From: Ophryocystis elektroscirrha
Taxonomy: Eukaryota > Apicomplexa > Conoidasida > Neogregarinorida > Ophryocystidae
Assembly (NCBI GenBank): GCA_030141585.1
Contig: JAQIFP010000058.1
Span: forward strand, 1-35,428
DNA: 35,428 nucleotides
Reading direction: 5' to 3'
The translations under genes were made by a program, and so were the position numbers. The stretch's first letter is position 1. Each line of letters opens with the position of its first letter. Shown here in pieces: positions 1 to 10,189 of this stretch. Below the pieces are notes generated by a model. The model did not search any database. It was not told where the DNA came from and was given only the letters and a program-made list of their open reading frames with translations.

Positions 1-122
1 TGTATATATGTATATATGTATATATGTATATATGTATATATGTATATATGTATATATGTATATATGTATATATGTATATATGTATATATGTATATATGTA
101 TATATGTATATATGTATATATC
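1..122. repeat. TGTATATA 8-bp tandem array at left end
   Basis: The window opens with about fifteen uninterrupted copies of the 8-bp unit TGTATATA, decaying at about position 120 into TATCTATATGTG. The same unit in another register closes the window. The array has no coding potential and probably marks where assembly stopped. Confidence 0.95.
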
Positions 123-410
123 TATATGTGTGAATCATTGAAATAATATATGTATATGCATAAAACTGATATATGTATATATGGATATACAGATACTATA
201 CATATATATATTGTGATAACAAAGTATTATTTTTACTCTGATATTTATTATTGTACTTTGATTGCGTTTAAATTTGATGAATGATATTTCAAGATAATGA
301 AGAATGAACAAAATATGAAATATTGAAATTGAAAGTGTATATTGTTAGTTTTTTAAAGTTTCAAATAATTTAGAATGTTCAACTAAATGTAAAATATATT
401 TTTGGTGCAG

Positions 411-484
411 CGTGGGGCGACGAAGATGTAGACCCCGAATTCACTGCAAAATTGAAAGAGCAATTGCAAAATTATAAGCAGTAA
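411..484 (+). CDS. Terminal exon of an unidentified gene (5' part missing)
   Basis: After a good acceptor (TTTTTGGTGCAG ending at 410) one frame stays open to a TAA at 482-484. It encodes a charged C-terminal tail that starts with WGDEDVDPEF and ends with LQNYKQ, quite unlike the surrounding AT-rich noncoding DNA. The first two bases (CG) complete a codon begun in an upstream exon, so the upstream phase is 1. No convincing upstream exon is seen in 131-400; it may lie beyond a longer intron or outside the window. I do not recognise the family. The gene converges on the kinase gene, whose stop lies 37 bp away. Confidence 0.55.
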
Positions 485-521
485 ATCATCTTTTTTTTTG
501 CGATTAATAAAAAAAATAAAA

Positions 522-2543
522 CTAATAAAGGGTATTTTCGTTACTTTTACGTATTTTTTTCAATATTTTACGTATTTGAAAATAAAGCTGATTGATAGCA
601 TCGGAAAGATTGGCTCTTTCACTAGGATTCGGTCTCACTAAATTATCAAATATATATTTAGCTGCCTCATATGAATAATGGTTATTATTGTACTTATTCA
701 ATAATGCTTTTCTTGCTAAAGAAACCCAAATGTTTGGTTCGACTGCCCAGCCCAACTCAGGACCTCGAAAATCTAAAGGCCCTGGACCATTAGGTGGTTT
801 TAAATGATCTACAACACGTTTTCCAAGTAAAACTTCGGTTATTGATAGCCCGGCTGCCCATATATCACTACTTAAATTAATATCAACATTTTTTGCTTTT
901 TCTACATCCCTAATTTTTTTCGAGTAATACTCTAAAATTTTTTGTTCAGGTGACTCGTACCAAGAAGTTCCACCAGTGAATTCTTTGGCAGTATGCATAG
1001 ATGCTGTTCCAAGATCTATAATTTTAACGTCTAATAATTTTTCATGCAAGCTATTTTCATAAAAATCAAGAACAATATTGTCAGGTTTAATATCATTGTG
1101 ACGTATACCTAATTTTCCATATTGAATAATTCTTTTTAGAGCAATAATGCACCAGTTTATTTTATGATATTCATAGGTGACTCCTAAATTCGTCATATTA
1201 ATGTTTTCTTGTCTGATAACGTCAAAAAAGTCAGGCCCTGATAGTTTTCGTGTAATAAGAATGCATTTGCCAGGGTTATCTTTATCCATATAATAACCCA
1301 ACAGTTCGGATGATGGCCAAGAATCCGTTATTGTATTATATTTGTCTTCATTTTGCAATTGTGACAACTTTGAGTATATATATAGATGACATTCTATTTC
1401 ACGCTTTACAGATCTTCCATCGCGAGTATTTTGATCTTCAACTGATTTAATTGCAACTGGGTACGAAACTGTAGGCGTTATAGGTGAAAGCCAAATTCCA
1501 CGTAATACTCGTCTTTTGGAAGAATTTTGAGAAATAATAACTTCATCTAAATTATACCATGCACGCAATTCTGCACGTTGATGTTGAGCTGCATTAAACC
1601 TAGGCTGATCTGTGAAGCTTACAGGACCATTTGCGTCATATAATCTAGTATGACAAAATGGAGGTGTCGGTTCTGGGCCTTTATATGGTACCATTATATT
1701 ATTACTAGTTAAAAAATCCTTACTTATATTGATATTATTATATGAAGAAGTATTGGTTGAATCTTCTATTTTGCCTCCATTATAGCCTTTATTATAACCC
1801 GTACTATACCGTCCATTATAACTATTATTATATCCACTATTATAACCACCAATATAATGACCTCCATTAATACTTTCTATTTGGCTTTCATTATTGCTTT
1901 CGTTGTGACTCAAATTACAAACATAGTTATTAGGAGAAGAAGGTATACGCTTTGTGACAGCCACGGAAGCTGCAGCAGGAGCAACCGGATTAGCTTGAGG
2001 ATCTGGAACATACGAATTATAATGAGGACACTTTATTGGAATATATGGAACCGGCTCTTTATTCTTTCGAGTCTTCTTTTCAACACTATTGTCCGATGAA
2101 TGGTTATTTTGCTCAAAAGTTGATTCTTCAATCAAATTTATCATTTCGTCCGATAATTTATTCCCTGTTTTGCCAAAATAATTCCTCTTATTACATATAC
2201 TAGACAAATCATTATCTAGTACTGGATATTCTTCGTCAATACTAACGTTTTTTTTTGTATTCTTTGACCTATTAGGGTAACGTTTTATAGCATTATTTAT
2301 GAATTTAGAAATAAGCGGCTTTCGCTTATTTTTTTCATAGTCATTAGGTCTTTTTGTAATTCCCTTTACTCTATTTTCCAAAATGTAACCTTGTGACGAT
2401 TTTACGTACTGCTTAAATAGAGCGTAACATTCGTTTAATTGTTCTAAATCTTCTTCTTTAACTTGCTTCTGTTTACTAGTCAAACCAGGCTTATTGTTTA
2501 ATCCATAGTCGAGAATTAGATCTTCATCCATTTCTAGTAGCAC
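522..2543 (-). CDS. Protein kinase without a recognisable glycine loop
   Basis: A single-exon gene of 673 residues; the start is the first ATG of the open frame (a second ATG lies four codons in). The first 300 residues are low-complexity, basic and Asn-rich, including Tyr/Gly/Asn-rich repeats at about 225-260. The C-terminal half is a protein kinase domain: VAIK lysine at about 365, an REIE glutamate at about 383, a catalytic HNDIKPDN loop at about 482, a DLG (instead of DFG) metal site at about 510, an SPE (instead of APE) motif at about 532 and SDIWAAGLSITE. All catalytic residues are present, so activity is likely. The segment before VAIK holds no GxGxxG. Loss of this loop is known in coccidian WNG kinases, but those are secreted and this protein has no signal peptide, so only the analogy is claimed. 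Substrates are unknown. It is the only long intron-free gene here. Confidence 0.88.
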   Translation of the reverse strand: MLLEMDEDLILDYGLNNKPGLTSKQKQVKEEDLEQLNECYALFKQYVKSSQGYILENRVKGITKRPNDYEKNKRKPLISKFINNAIKRYPNRSKNTKKNVSIDEEYPVLDNDLSSICNKRNYFGKTGNKLSDEMINLIEESTFEQNNHSSDNSVEKKTRKNKEPVPYIPIKCPHYNSYVPDPQANPVAPAAASVAVTKRIPSSPNNYVCNLSHNESNNESQIESINGGHYIGGYNSGYNNSYNGRYSTGYNKGYNGGKIEDSTNTSSYNNINISKDFLTSNNIMVPYKGPEPTPPFCHTRLYDANGPVSFTDQPRFNAAQHQRAELRAWYNLDEVIISQNSSKRRVLRGIWLSPITPTVSYPVAIKSVEDQNTRDGRSVKREIECHLYIYSKLSQLQNEDKYNTITDSWPSSELLGYYMDKDNPGKCILITRKLSGPDFFDVIRQENINMTNLGVTYEYHKINWCIIALKRIIQYGKLGIRHNDIKPDNIVLDFYENSLHEKLLDVKIIDLGTASMHTAKEFTGGTSWYESPEQKILEYYSKKIRDVEKAKNVDINLSSDIWAAGLSITEVLLGKRVVDHLKPPNGPGPLDFRGPELGWAVEPNIWVSLARKALLNKYNNNHYSYEAAKYIFDNLVRPNPSERANLSDAINQLYFQIRKILKKIRKSNENTLY

Positions 2544-2793
2544 AGCCTCACTCTAAGTAAGCACATATTATATGGAAAAAAAATTACTTTAGTATAATTA
2601 TCAAATATGCTAATAATAATTCTTAATGTGTTGAATAATACTTATTCAAGGCTATATATCAATCTTATTATTAATAGAAAGTTGTTCATTATTAATAAAT
2701 TATAATATTGATAAATAAATAACGTTACAGTTATTAGATAATAACATATCGTTGGTTTAATCATAGATATGACAATTATTTGACATTTATATA

Positions 2794-2828
<35 letters not shown>

Positions 2829-3703
2829 TGAAGGTAAAATTAATTGTTTTTGAATACTTATTCTTCCAAGTATTTTAATAAAAATAAATTTCATTATAAA
2901 TACCGTATATATATAATACATTTGTAGTTATAAATTATAAATATATTATAATAATAACAATTACTAGTCATGTTAGTATACCAACATATACAAAAATATC
3001 AAACACTTGGTGCAAATAAGTCAGGTTTAAAAAGTTAAAGTTATGAAATAGCGTACCAGTACAAAGGTTTAGTATGGCTAAGCAAATATTCCGATTTAAA
3101 TGCCAGATTTCTTGGTTTATGGTAAGTATAAATTTGCCATAATGGAGACGAAAAATTCCAAACGTAATTGATTCACTTTATTCAGCTCAAATATGGAAAC
3201 GCAAATGATTCAATAACTTCAAAATATATTATCTTATAAAAGATGTTTTTAAATTGTAAAAAAATTTAATTCTTTAGCAAAAAATAAATATATTACTAGC
3301 ACGTTATAAATTCAACCAAATTTTAGATAGAGAAAATTATTTTGGGAAAGTGGGGATAATTTATTGAGATAGCTATGATCAAATTACCATAATATAAATA
3401 TTTAGATATTTCTTGAGTAGTGCTTCGATTAACTTTCAACATCTTTATGTATAAAATGTTGAAATTTCAATCTCCACAATAACACTAAAAAAAAATTTAA
3501 TTTCTCAAAACAAAAACTACAACAGTGGGGATTCTTCTACATTTTAAAGGCTTATTATCGATTTTATGCCATAATCTATTGTAATTTAGTCAGTTTAAGC
3601 TCATTTATATATAAACTTTGAGAATTTTTACATGTAATATTTTACGTCTTATGAATAAGCTAGTACAAACAAAAATATATGATTTATAAAAATTATCATT
3701 GTA
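2544..3703. other. AT-rich intergenic region
   Basis: This is the divergent upstream region of the kinase gene (-) and the secreted-protein gene (+). It contains (TA)n runs at 2791-2828 and no long open frame. A possible small spliced ORF at 3074-3239 is treated as a finding, not as a gene. Promoters for both flanking genes must lie here, but no motif is identifiable. Confidence 0.6.
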
Positions 3704-4395
3704 ATGCAATGGTTGTTATCTCTACTTTACATTCTTGCGCAAATTAAGTCATTACAGTTAATTCATGGTGTACATGTTAATCCAATTAATGAACTTGCTC
3801 AAAAACAATTTGAACTTACAACAAATAGTAGGAATCTATATATATAATTTAGTTCAGATTATACACGACAAAAACCAATAATAAACTTTGATGACGAGGT
3901 AACAATACATCAAGTTATATTTTAAAAGGCTGTATCTGATATACCTTTTGACATAGAAGTTACTGGTACCGTTTCAATTCCAGTCTCCTATAATTATAGA
4001 TTTTGAGGATTTAAAATTTATAAATAAATCCCCTGTTGAGTCGGCGGCATGTGTTCGGTCTTTACCTTTTGGAAAAGAGGTTATAGATGAAATTAAAACG
4101 GCAGAACCGGTGAAGGAAGAGGAAGCCAACTCGTTAGAGGCATCTCATACAGATTCAACCGAGTTGTGTTCAACTTATGAAGGTATTGTTCCAAGGATCA
4201 AGTATATAAATAATGCGTAAACATTTGCAAAATAGTGATTTTTTTGGAGCGGATAATGGTGATTGGTTAGCCGAGGTATACAATCAGTTTAAATATATGA
4301 ATACAGGAAGAATTCAATATTCCACGCCTTATGTCTTTCCGAGAATTAGGTTGCGTATGTTAACTAAATTCATTAGCACGGACCATAATATTTGA
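3704..4395 (+). CDS. Small secreted protein of unknown function, five exons
   Basis: The gene begins at ATG 3704 with a typical hydrophobic signal peptide (MQWLLSLLYILAQ, then a polar region). Phase-consistent splicing gives exons 3704-3827, 3858-3898, 3929-3958, 3984-4216 and 4236-4395, ending in TGA, for 195 residues. The introns are 30, 30, 25 and 19 nt; the last could instead be 4202-4235 (34 nt, donor GTATAT), which removes five residues, and the third could be 3983-4007, also in phase. Exon 4 encodes an acidic stretch rich in Glu, Ser and Thr; the last exon has a Tyr/Phe-rich, basic C terminus. No family is recognised and no anchor or transmembrane segment follows the signal peptide, so the product is probably secreted or sent to an organelle of the secretory pathway. 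Confidence 0.65.
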
Positions 4396-4843
4396 TAAAG
4401 ATATATAGTTTAATCAATGTTATAAATATATATATAAAAATATATTTAACTATATATATAATTATACATATAATTGTATACATAAATATACTAATAATTA
4501 TATATATGTATATATATATATATATATATAAATATACATATAACTATATATAAATGTGTATATAAACATATGTATAAATATATATATAAACATATATAAA
4601 TTTATATGTATTTAAACAATTGATATCTATATTGACTATATACTTACTATATTGTAATGTTTGTCATAATTACTTCATCATTTATTATATCAAACTAATT
4701 GATTATGCATTTTGCGTAGAAAATAAATGTTATCAAACCTGTATTTTTTATATTGTTAATAGTTACATTTTATAGATTAAAATTGCATTAAAATAAAAAT
4801 AAATTTATACCTTAAGTGTATATATGTAAATACTATAATAAAA
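4396..4843. other. AT-rich intergenic region
   Basis: Between two genes on the + strand. It is mostly TATA and TATAAA runs (4421-4610) with no coding signal and no RNA gene visible. Confidence 0.6.
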
Positions 4844-5806
4844 ATGTTGTTAGAATATATCGAATCTGCTGGTTAACAAAAAATTTCATTGTAATACCGC
4901 TGAGTTGTCAACAGATATGTAAGAGCTCATTATTTATAATTCGATTCATATTATTAGTCGATTGGATGACTTGTCTGAAGCCGGAATAGCTTTAAGAATA
5001 CCCCAAGATAATACAAAGGAATATATTTTAGTTTTAATCGAAGCAACAGATTGGGAAAAATCAGTGTTCGGTCACTTAACTATACAGTATAAAGCAGAAA
5101 GCCGATCGGAAATATTAAAATCAATTCAAATTCGTGATGCCCCGCCTGGGTTTTTAAACAATCTATTAGTTAGAGACTACGGGGAATCTAATATCATTAC
5201 AGGTATGCATATAAAATTAAATTATAACAAATTTTTATAGTACTCATAAATTATCAAGAATACGCCAGAATTCAATTAAATACAACACTATACCCTTTAG
5301 CATCCATAAATAATCGTGCTGCTTTATATGTAAAAAGAGGCAATGCAGTATTTTCAAATATAACTTTCACAGCAAACACAGATATAAAAACGTAGAAAAC
5401 TATGTTTCCTTTATACTATATGTACCAGGAAACCTAAAAAACCTAAAAAATGCAAATTTTATTAGAAGGTGAATTAAGCAGTGTATTTGATAAACCTTTT
5501 ACGGCTAATTTAGTATCAAATTTACTTAGTGAATCTAAATTAGAGGATATTGATTCCGTAGAACTTGTTATTACAATTCCGGCCGCTTATAAGGAGTTGA
5601 AAAATAACTTAAAATTATGGATTGCTGAATTTTTACCTTATCCAGTTGCAAAATCTTCCACAAATACTCTGTCTATTACAATTAAGAAAAACAATATTCG
5701 TCACAAGAAAAACCCTAGTGCTTTGTCTTGGAAGTTGAATGCTGATTTATTTAAGTACAAAATATATCTTAAAGGTAATTTTCAATTTATTTCATTAAGT
5801 TCTTAA
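4844..5806 (+). CDS. Unknown protein with repeated beta-rich segments; frame disturbed
   Basis: Start ATG 4844. Proposed exons are 4844-4871, 4924-5202 and 5241-5806; introns 4872-4923 (52 nt) and 5203-5240 (38 nt) keep phase. Exon 2 carries a segment starting EYILVLIEATDW, and a similar segment starting NYVSFILYVPG follows in exon 3, suggesting tandem beta-sandwich-like units, with a third possible at the C terminus. Within 5390-5450 the frame shifts by one and then returns, both times next to A-runs. Either the assembly has two homopolymer errors, or an intron of roughly 85-90 nt (donor near 5391) removes the disturbed part. The last residues could also be altered by a donor at 5775. There are no cysteines, no signal peptide and no family match I can name. 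The gene lies just upstream of the Pus10 exons in the same orientation. Confidence 0.5.
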
Positions 5807-5948
5807 TAAATAAATCCTACATGTACCCTGATTATTTTCCATGCATATATATTAAAATGTAATAACCGTATCAAATAAACTAAAAGCCAGTTTCCTTTGA
5901 AATAAAGAGCACGAATAAATATATATGCATGTGTGAATCTATATACAG

Positions 5949-7110
5949 TATAGATGAATTATATTATACGTTAACTGGGATGGTATTATATTAATCGGTA
6001 TTGAAAATTTGTTAAACCTTGTTTTTACGTTTCGCTCAATGTGAATAGGTCGTTATACGAAAGAAAGTAGAACAATTTCCCAATCCAGATGGATGTTCAA
6101 AGATAAAAGTGTACTTTATCATTTAATGTCATGTTATTTTTAGAATGTTGATACATCTGTTGAAGAACTTTTTGGTAATGAGCTTAAAAAGTATTGGGAT
6201 GCTGATGATTTTACACTTCATGCATCTGGAAGGTAATTTATTATTTCATTAAAAAATTAATGCATATACATAAAATATATTAAATGTAACGCATATTATG
6301 AATAAGGTGTATGCATGCAAATAATACTTTTGCATATAATAAAGAGTTTTAGTAAAACGTGTTTTTTATTGCACATACACACCTATTTTTTGAATTATAT
6401 TTAATTAATTTGTGATGAACCAAATAATTTAAAATTTAAAATAAATATTTTGTATACAGGGAAGACGTAAATGTGATGATGTTGGGACAAGGAAGACCAT
6501 TTGTACTTAGGCTGCTAAAACCTAAAAGGTTATATCCAAAGCTAGCAAATGGTGATTCAATAAGCATTGAAGAAATCGAAGAAAATCTCAATAAAGTTTG
6601 TTCAAAAAAAAAGGTGCAGTGTCAAAACTTATCATGTCCATCTTTGATTGAGGGATTCAATCAACACGATGGAAAAGTGATAATGCGAAATCTACAAAAC
6701 TACTCTGAAGAAAAATCCAAAGAGTATCGTTGTCTGTGCTTTTGCTTGGATGATACCTTTACTGTAAATGATGATATTTTGTCAAAGCTCAAATTAAATA
6801 TACAAAATTTAGAGTTATCACAATTAACTCCCACTCGAGTAGCTGATAGAAGAGCTTTATTATACAGGTAATATTTTAATAATTATTGCATTTCTACAGA
6901 AAACGCCATATTACATGCTTAGATTATACGTGCATTGATAACAGAAAATTCATCCTTTATGTGAAAGCGGATGCTGGCACTTATATAAAAGAATTTGTAA
7001 ACAGTGACAATGACCGTACTAAGCCATCTGTTTCGTCGTTACTTGGAACACCAGTCCAAATTATTGATTTAGATGTACTAAGCGTAGAAATCCCTTCTGA
7101 ATATGCGTGA
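5949..7110 (+). CDS. PUS10: tRNA pseudouridine synthase Pus10 (5' exons unresolved)
   Basis: Pus10 converts uridine 54 (and in some lineages 55) of tRNA to pseudouridine. Exons resolved by phase and motif are roughly 5949-5997, 6049-6110, 6144-6232, 6460-6867 and 6900-7110, with introns of 51, 33, 227 and 32 nt. Family landmarks occur in order: GRYTKESRTISQSRW (the family GRYNKxSRxxxQTPW block), HASGREDVN with the catalytic Asp, MLGQGRPFVL, the TPTRVADRRALLYR block and AGTYIKEFV followed by RTKP near the C terminus. The stop is TGA at 7108-7110. Upstream, the reading frame of exon 5949-5997 has a TGA (5955-5957) close to its acceptor, so the true start and the N-terminal THUMP/zinc region expected in this family were not found; they may be very short, or encoded further upstream. 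It ends 17 bp from the convergent primase gene. Confidence 0.85.
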
Positions 7111-7127
7111 TACAGCAATAATATCCG

Positions 7128-8968
7128 TTAAAAAGATTCAGATCTATGATGAAATGATGAATTCTGAAGACTTCTTGTCTCAGCACACCAAGCGCTCTGT
7201 CCATCTTCAAATACTAAATTCATAATTATGAAAAAAGATGCGTCTAAATTCAGTTGATTTACAGCTTGCGGTGGATGTCTTGATATATCTGAACTGGCTG
7301 GTTCGTGTATATATAATACACTTATACGTAGCGCACTTGAGAAAAAAATACTGGTATTTATAGCTTGAGACAAATTCACCAGTTTATTGTTTCACTGGAA
7401 AAGTGCGAATAATCAATCTTGATGCCTCCACTTTCCCAATCTTCAATTTCTTCGTTAGTAAGTTGTTTGGGAATATCCAAAGTCATAGACAGAGGTGCTA
7501 TATTGTGTAGTATATTTTCTATTTTTTTATTAAAACTTTCTATATACGGAGTCAGCAAAGATTTTCCAGCTAATTTGTAAATATTTACAATAATTATTAT
7601 ATACTTGTAATATATTCCTTGTATAATGAACTTATGTTTATACAGGTATGAGGATCAAAATTAATGATATCATCTAATGGTATGCATACAGAGCCTGTGC
7701 CTTTATGTAAACTGAACGGACTTTTCAATAAATGCTCCATTCCTTTACTAAAAAACGTATTACCTTATAATTCTTTACCTAACATTTATATCAAGTCTAG
7801 GGTAACACAAAGACAATAAAATTTCCATGCCAGTTATTTTATCTCGAGGTAAACAAGCTTGTCTTATCTAAATATAAATATGTACACCTTTATTATCTAT
7901 CTTTAAATTATACAGTTCATTTATAATCAAAATTTGTATATTTTAAAAGTGGCCTAGCCATAATTTCATTATATTATATTATATTAAATAACTATAATAT
8001 AAATATATATATATATATATATTTTAATTTATTATGTTGATTAAAACTATGTATCATTTATAAAACTATATTATATTAGTATAATAGTATAGTATTACAG
8101 TTTTCCATAACATGGGAGCTGATCCATCCCAACAAGTTTGTATAAGTTTCTGATAAGACTCTATTATATATATTTAAAACTAAATAAACTGACTGCGTAT
8201 ATCTGGGATACAATTGTTCATTATTTCATTGACGTTATCTACAACTTTATGTCCTTTTTTGAAAAAATCTTGTTCTTCTAATAACTTAGGTAGAAATTTC
8301 AAAGCTATTTCATATGCGCGCCTATAAGGTAATTATAAACAATAATAAGTATTAATATATAATCACGTCGACAATAAAATATATATATATATATATATGT
8401 TTTGTGTTGTATAGTGTTTAAAAATATTTTAAAGACGACACATTTATATAAACATTATATATACATATATCAATATATATATAAACATTATATATATGTA
8501 TATATTATAAACATTATATATATACATATATATACAGTTAAACATTTAATACCTGCTCATCTTAGTGGCGGAATTTTGCTGAAGTCTAACCCTTTTTGCT
8601 TGTGACCCAGACCCCTATATATATAAATTGTTAAATAAATAATATATTTTTATATAAATTATAGTAATATAAAAATTTTTGCCTACAGTTATTAAAGACA
8701 AATATTCAATTATAACGGCTCTTCCTTCAGAAGATAAATTTCGCGCAGATTTATCGCAAATCCAACCATGAATACCCCTTCTTCCGGAGTAAACCCATAT
8801 AATACATGAAAATCCAAAATCCTCTACAAAAATTAAAAATGTCTTTGATTAAATAACTTATAAATGTTAATTATGTCAATAATGCACTTCGAATACATTC
8901 TTTATTGCATATACAGTACATATTAAATATTATGACTATAAAAATATATAAGTAAAACAAAAACTCTA

Positions 8969-9011
<43 letters not shown>

Positions 9012-10096
9012 ATGGTTATTTATTAGTAAATAATTATTAAATATTGAATAATAATTATATTATAAAGTACCTTTCAAAGCGGTTTCTAATATTTCCACAG
9101 CTAAAGCAAGAAATTGCCTATTAGCAAAGTACATATATTAAAAAAAGTACGTACCAGCATTTTTTACACACAGTTTTTTCTTGGCAACATGTGCGTACAT
9201 CATCGTAATCGTCCATATCTATGTCTAATACGAACTCCTTTTCTGTTGCGTAAAATTTCTCCTTGACTCTAATATCTTTTTCGGACACAGGAAAGCTATA
9301 TATAGCTCCAATATCTATTTTATGCGGCATTTTATTCATAGACAATATTTTATTCTGAAGTTGCTGAGCATTTTGAAAAGCTTGCCACCTGTAAACAAAA
9401 TTATAAATAGCTTTATATTATTAGTGTATCGAAAACTATATATATTTATGTGTGTATATGTATTTATTTACAGATATATATATGTATATATATTAATATA
9501 TATGTGTATATAAAAAAAATATATATATATATATATGTATATAAGTGTATATGTATATAAGTGTATATGTATAAATATATATATATTTATATTTGTATTT
9601 ATATATATAAATATATATATGTACATATGTCTATATACGTATATATGCATATATTTAAATATTATTATGTATATATGTCTATATATAAGTATTTACATGT
9701 ATATATATATGTATGTATGTATATGTATAAATATATATATTATATATGAATATATATAAACATATATATGTATATATATCTAACAAGATATATTTCTATT
9801 ATATGCGTTGATATTTATAATATAAAAATACTGTTTACTGTATGGATTAGACAAAGTTATATTACCGCATGTAGTACTCTTCAGTTTCTGTGGATACAGC
9901 AAAAGAAAACTCTCTTCGTAAGAATTTCTGAGAATCTCCTTGTTCTTTGGAACATATAATTATTTTTTTATCTAACCATTATATGAGAGCCAACGGTAAA
10001 GTGCATCAAATGGAAATATTCGGTCTAAATAATAAAAACCACAGTATAAATAATACCATAATAAAATTTTAAATCTTGCTGAGTTACTATTGTCAT
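7128..10096 (-). CDS. PRI1: DNA primase small (catalytic) subunit, 13 exons
   Basis: The catalytic primase subunit makes RNA primers for DNA polymerase alpha in the nucleus. Exons, in transcription order: 10057-10096, 9977-10024, 9866-9944, 9155-9388, 9071-9117, 8687-8823, 8553-8614, 8194-8321, 8099-8160, 7779-7867, 7644-7747, 7380-7569 and 7128-7350. All junctions are GT-AG and in phase; the sum is 1443 nt, giving 480 residues, slightly longer than usual (about 400-450). Family blocks appear in order: [15 protein letters not shown] at the N terminus, [21 protein letters not shown] with the catalytic DxD aspartates, the zinc ligands of RTCC and [21 protein letters not shown], and [12 protein letters not shown] followed by HLLKSPF. 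The 70-residue tail encoded by the last exon is not recognised as primase and may be lineage-specific. Intron lengths are 32, 32, 477, 37, 247, 72, 231, 33, 231, 31, 74 and 29 nt. Only 93 bp separate its start from the upstream gene. Confidence 0.93.
9430..9785. repeat. TATATG/TATAAA-rich satellite inside primase intron 3
   Basis: Most of the 477-nt intron 9389-9865 is degenerate TATGTATATA, GTATATAAGT and TATAAATATA repeats. Long open frames here on both strands encode only Tyr, Ile and similar residues and are artefacts of the repeat. Confidence 0.85.
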
Positions 10097-10189
10097 AAAA
10101 AAAAAAATAAATTAGGTTTTTTTTCTATTTTAAAGCGGATATGACTTATTTAAAAAATAAAATACATAGTTTAACTTAAAAAAATAGCT

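Noticed and set aside
1..122. Telomere repeat
   Set aside because: The unit TGTATATA is not G-rich and resembles satellites in introns throughout the window; the same array occurs inside a PFK intron.
1857..2099. 80-codon frame antisense to the kinase
   Set aside because: Shadow of a low-complexity Asn/Tyr-rich coding region; no motif and no splice partners.
5949..5997. TGA read as an amino acid (alternative code or selenocysteine)
   Set aside because: Other genes here end in TGA (secreted protein, Pus10, TKL kinase) and no internal TGA is needed elsewhere; a missed exon border is simpler.
7128..7379. Separate gene starting at an internal ATG
   Set aside because: It is the last primase exon; splicing at 7351-7379 joins it in phase to the preceding exon.
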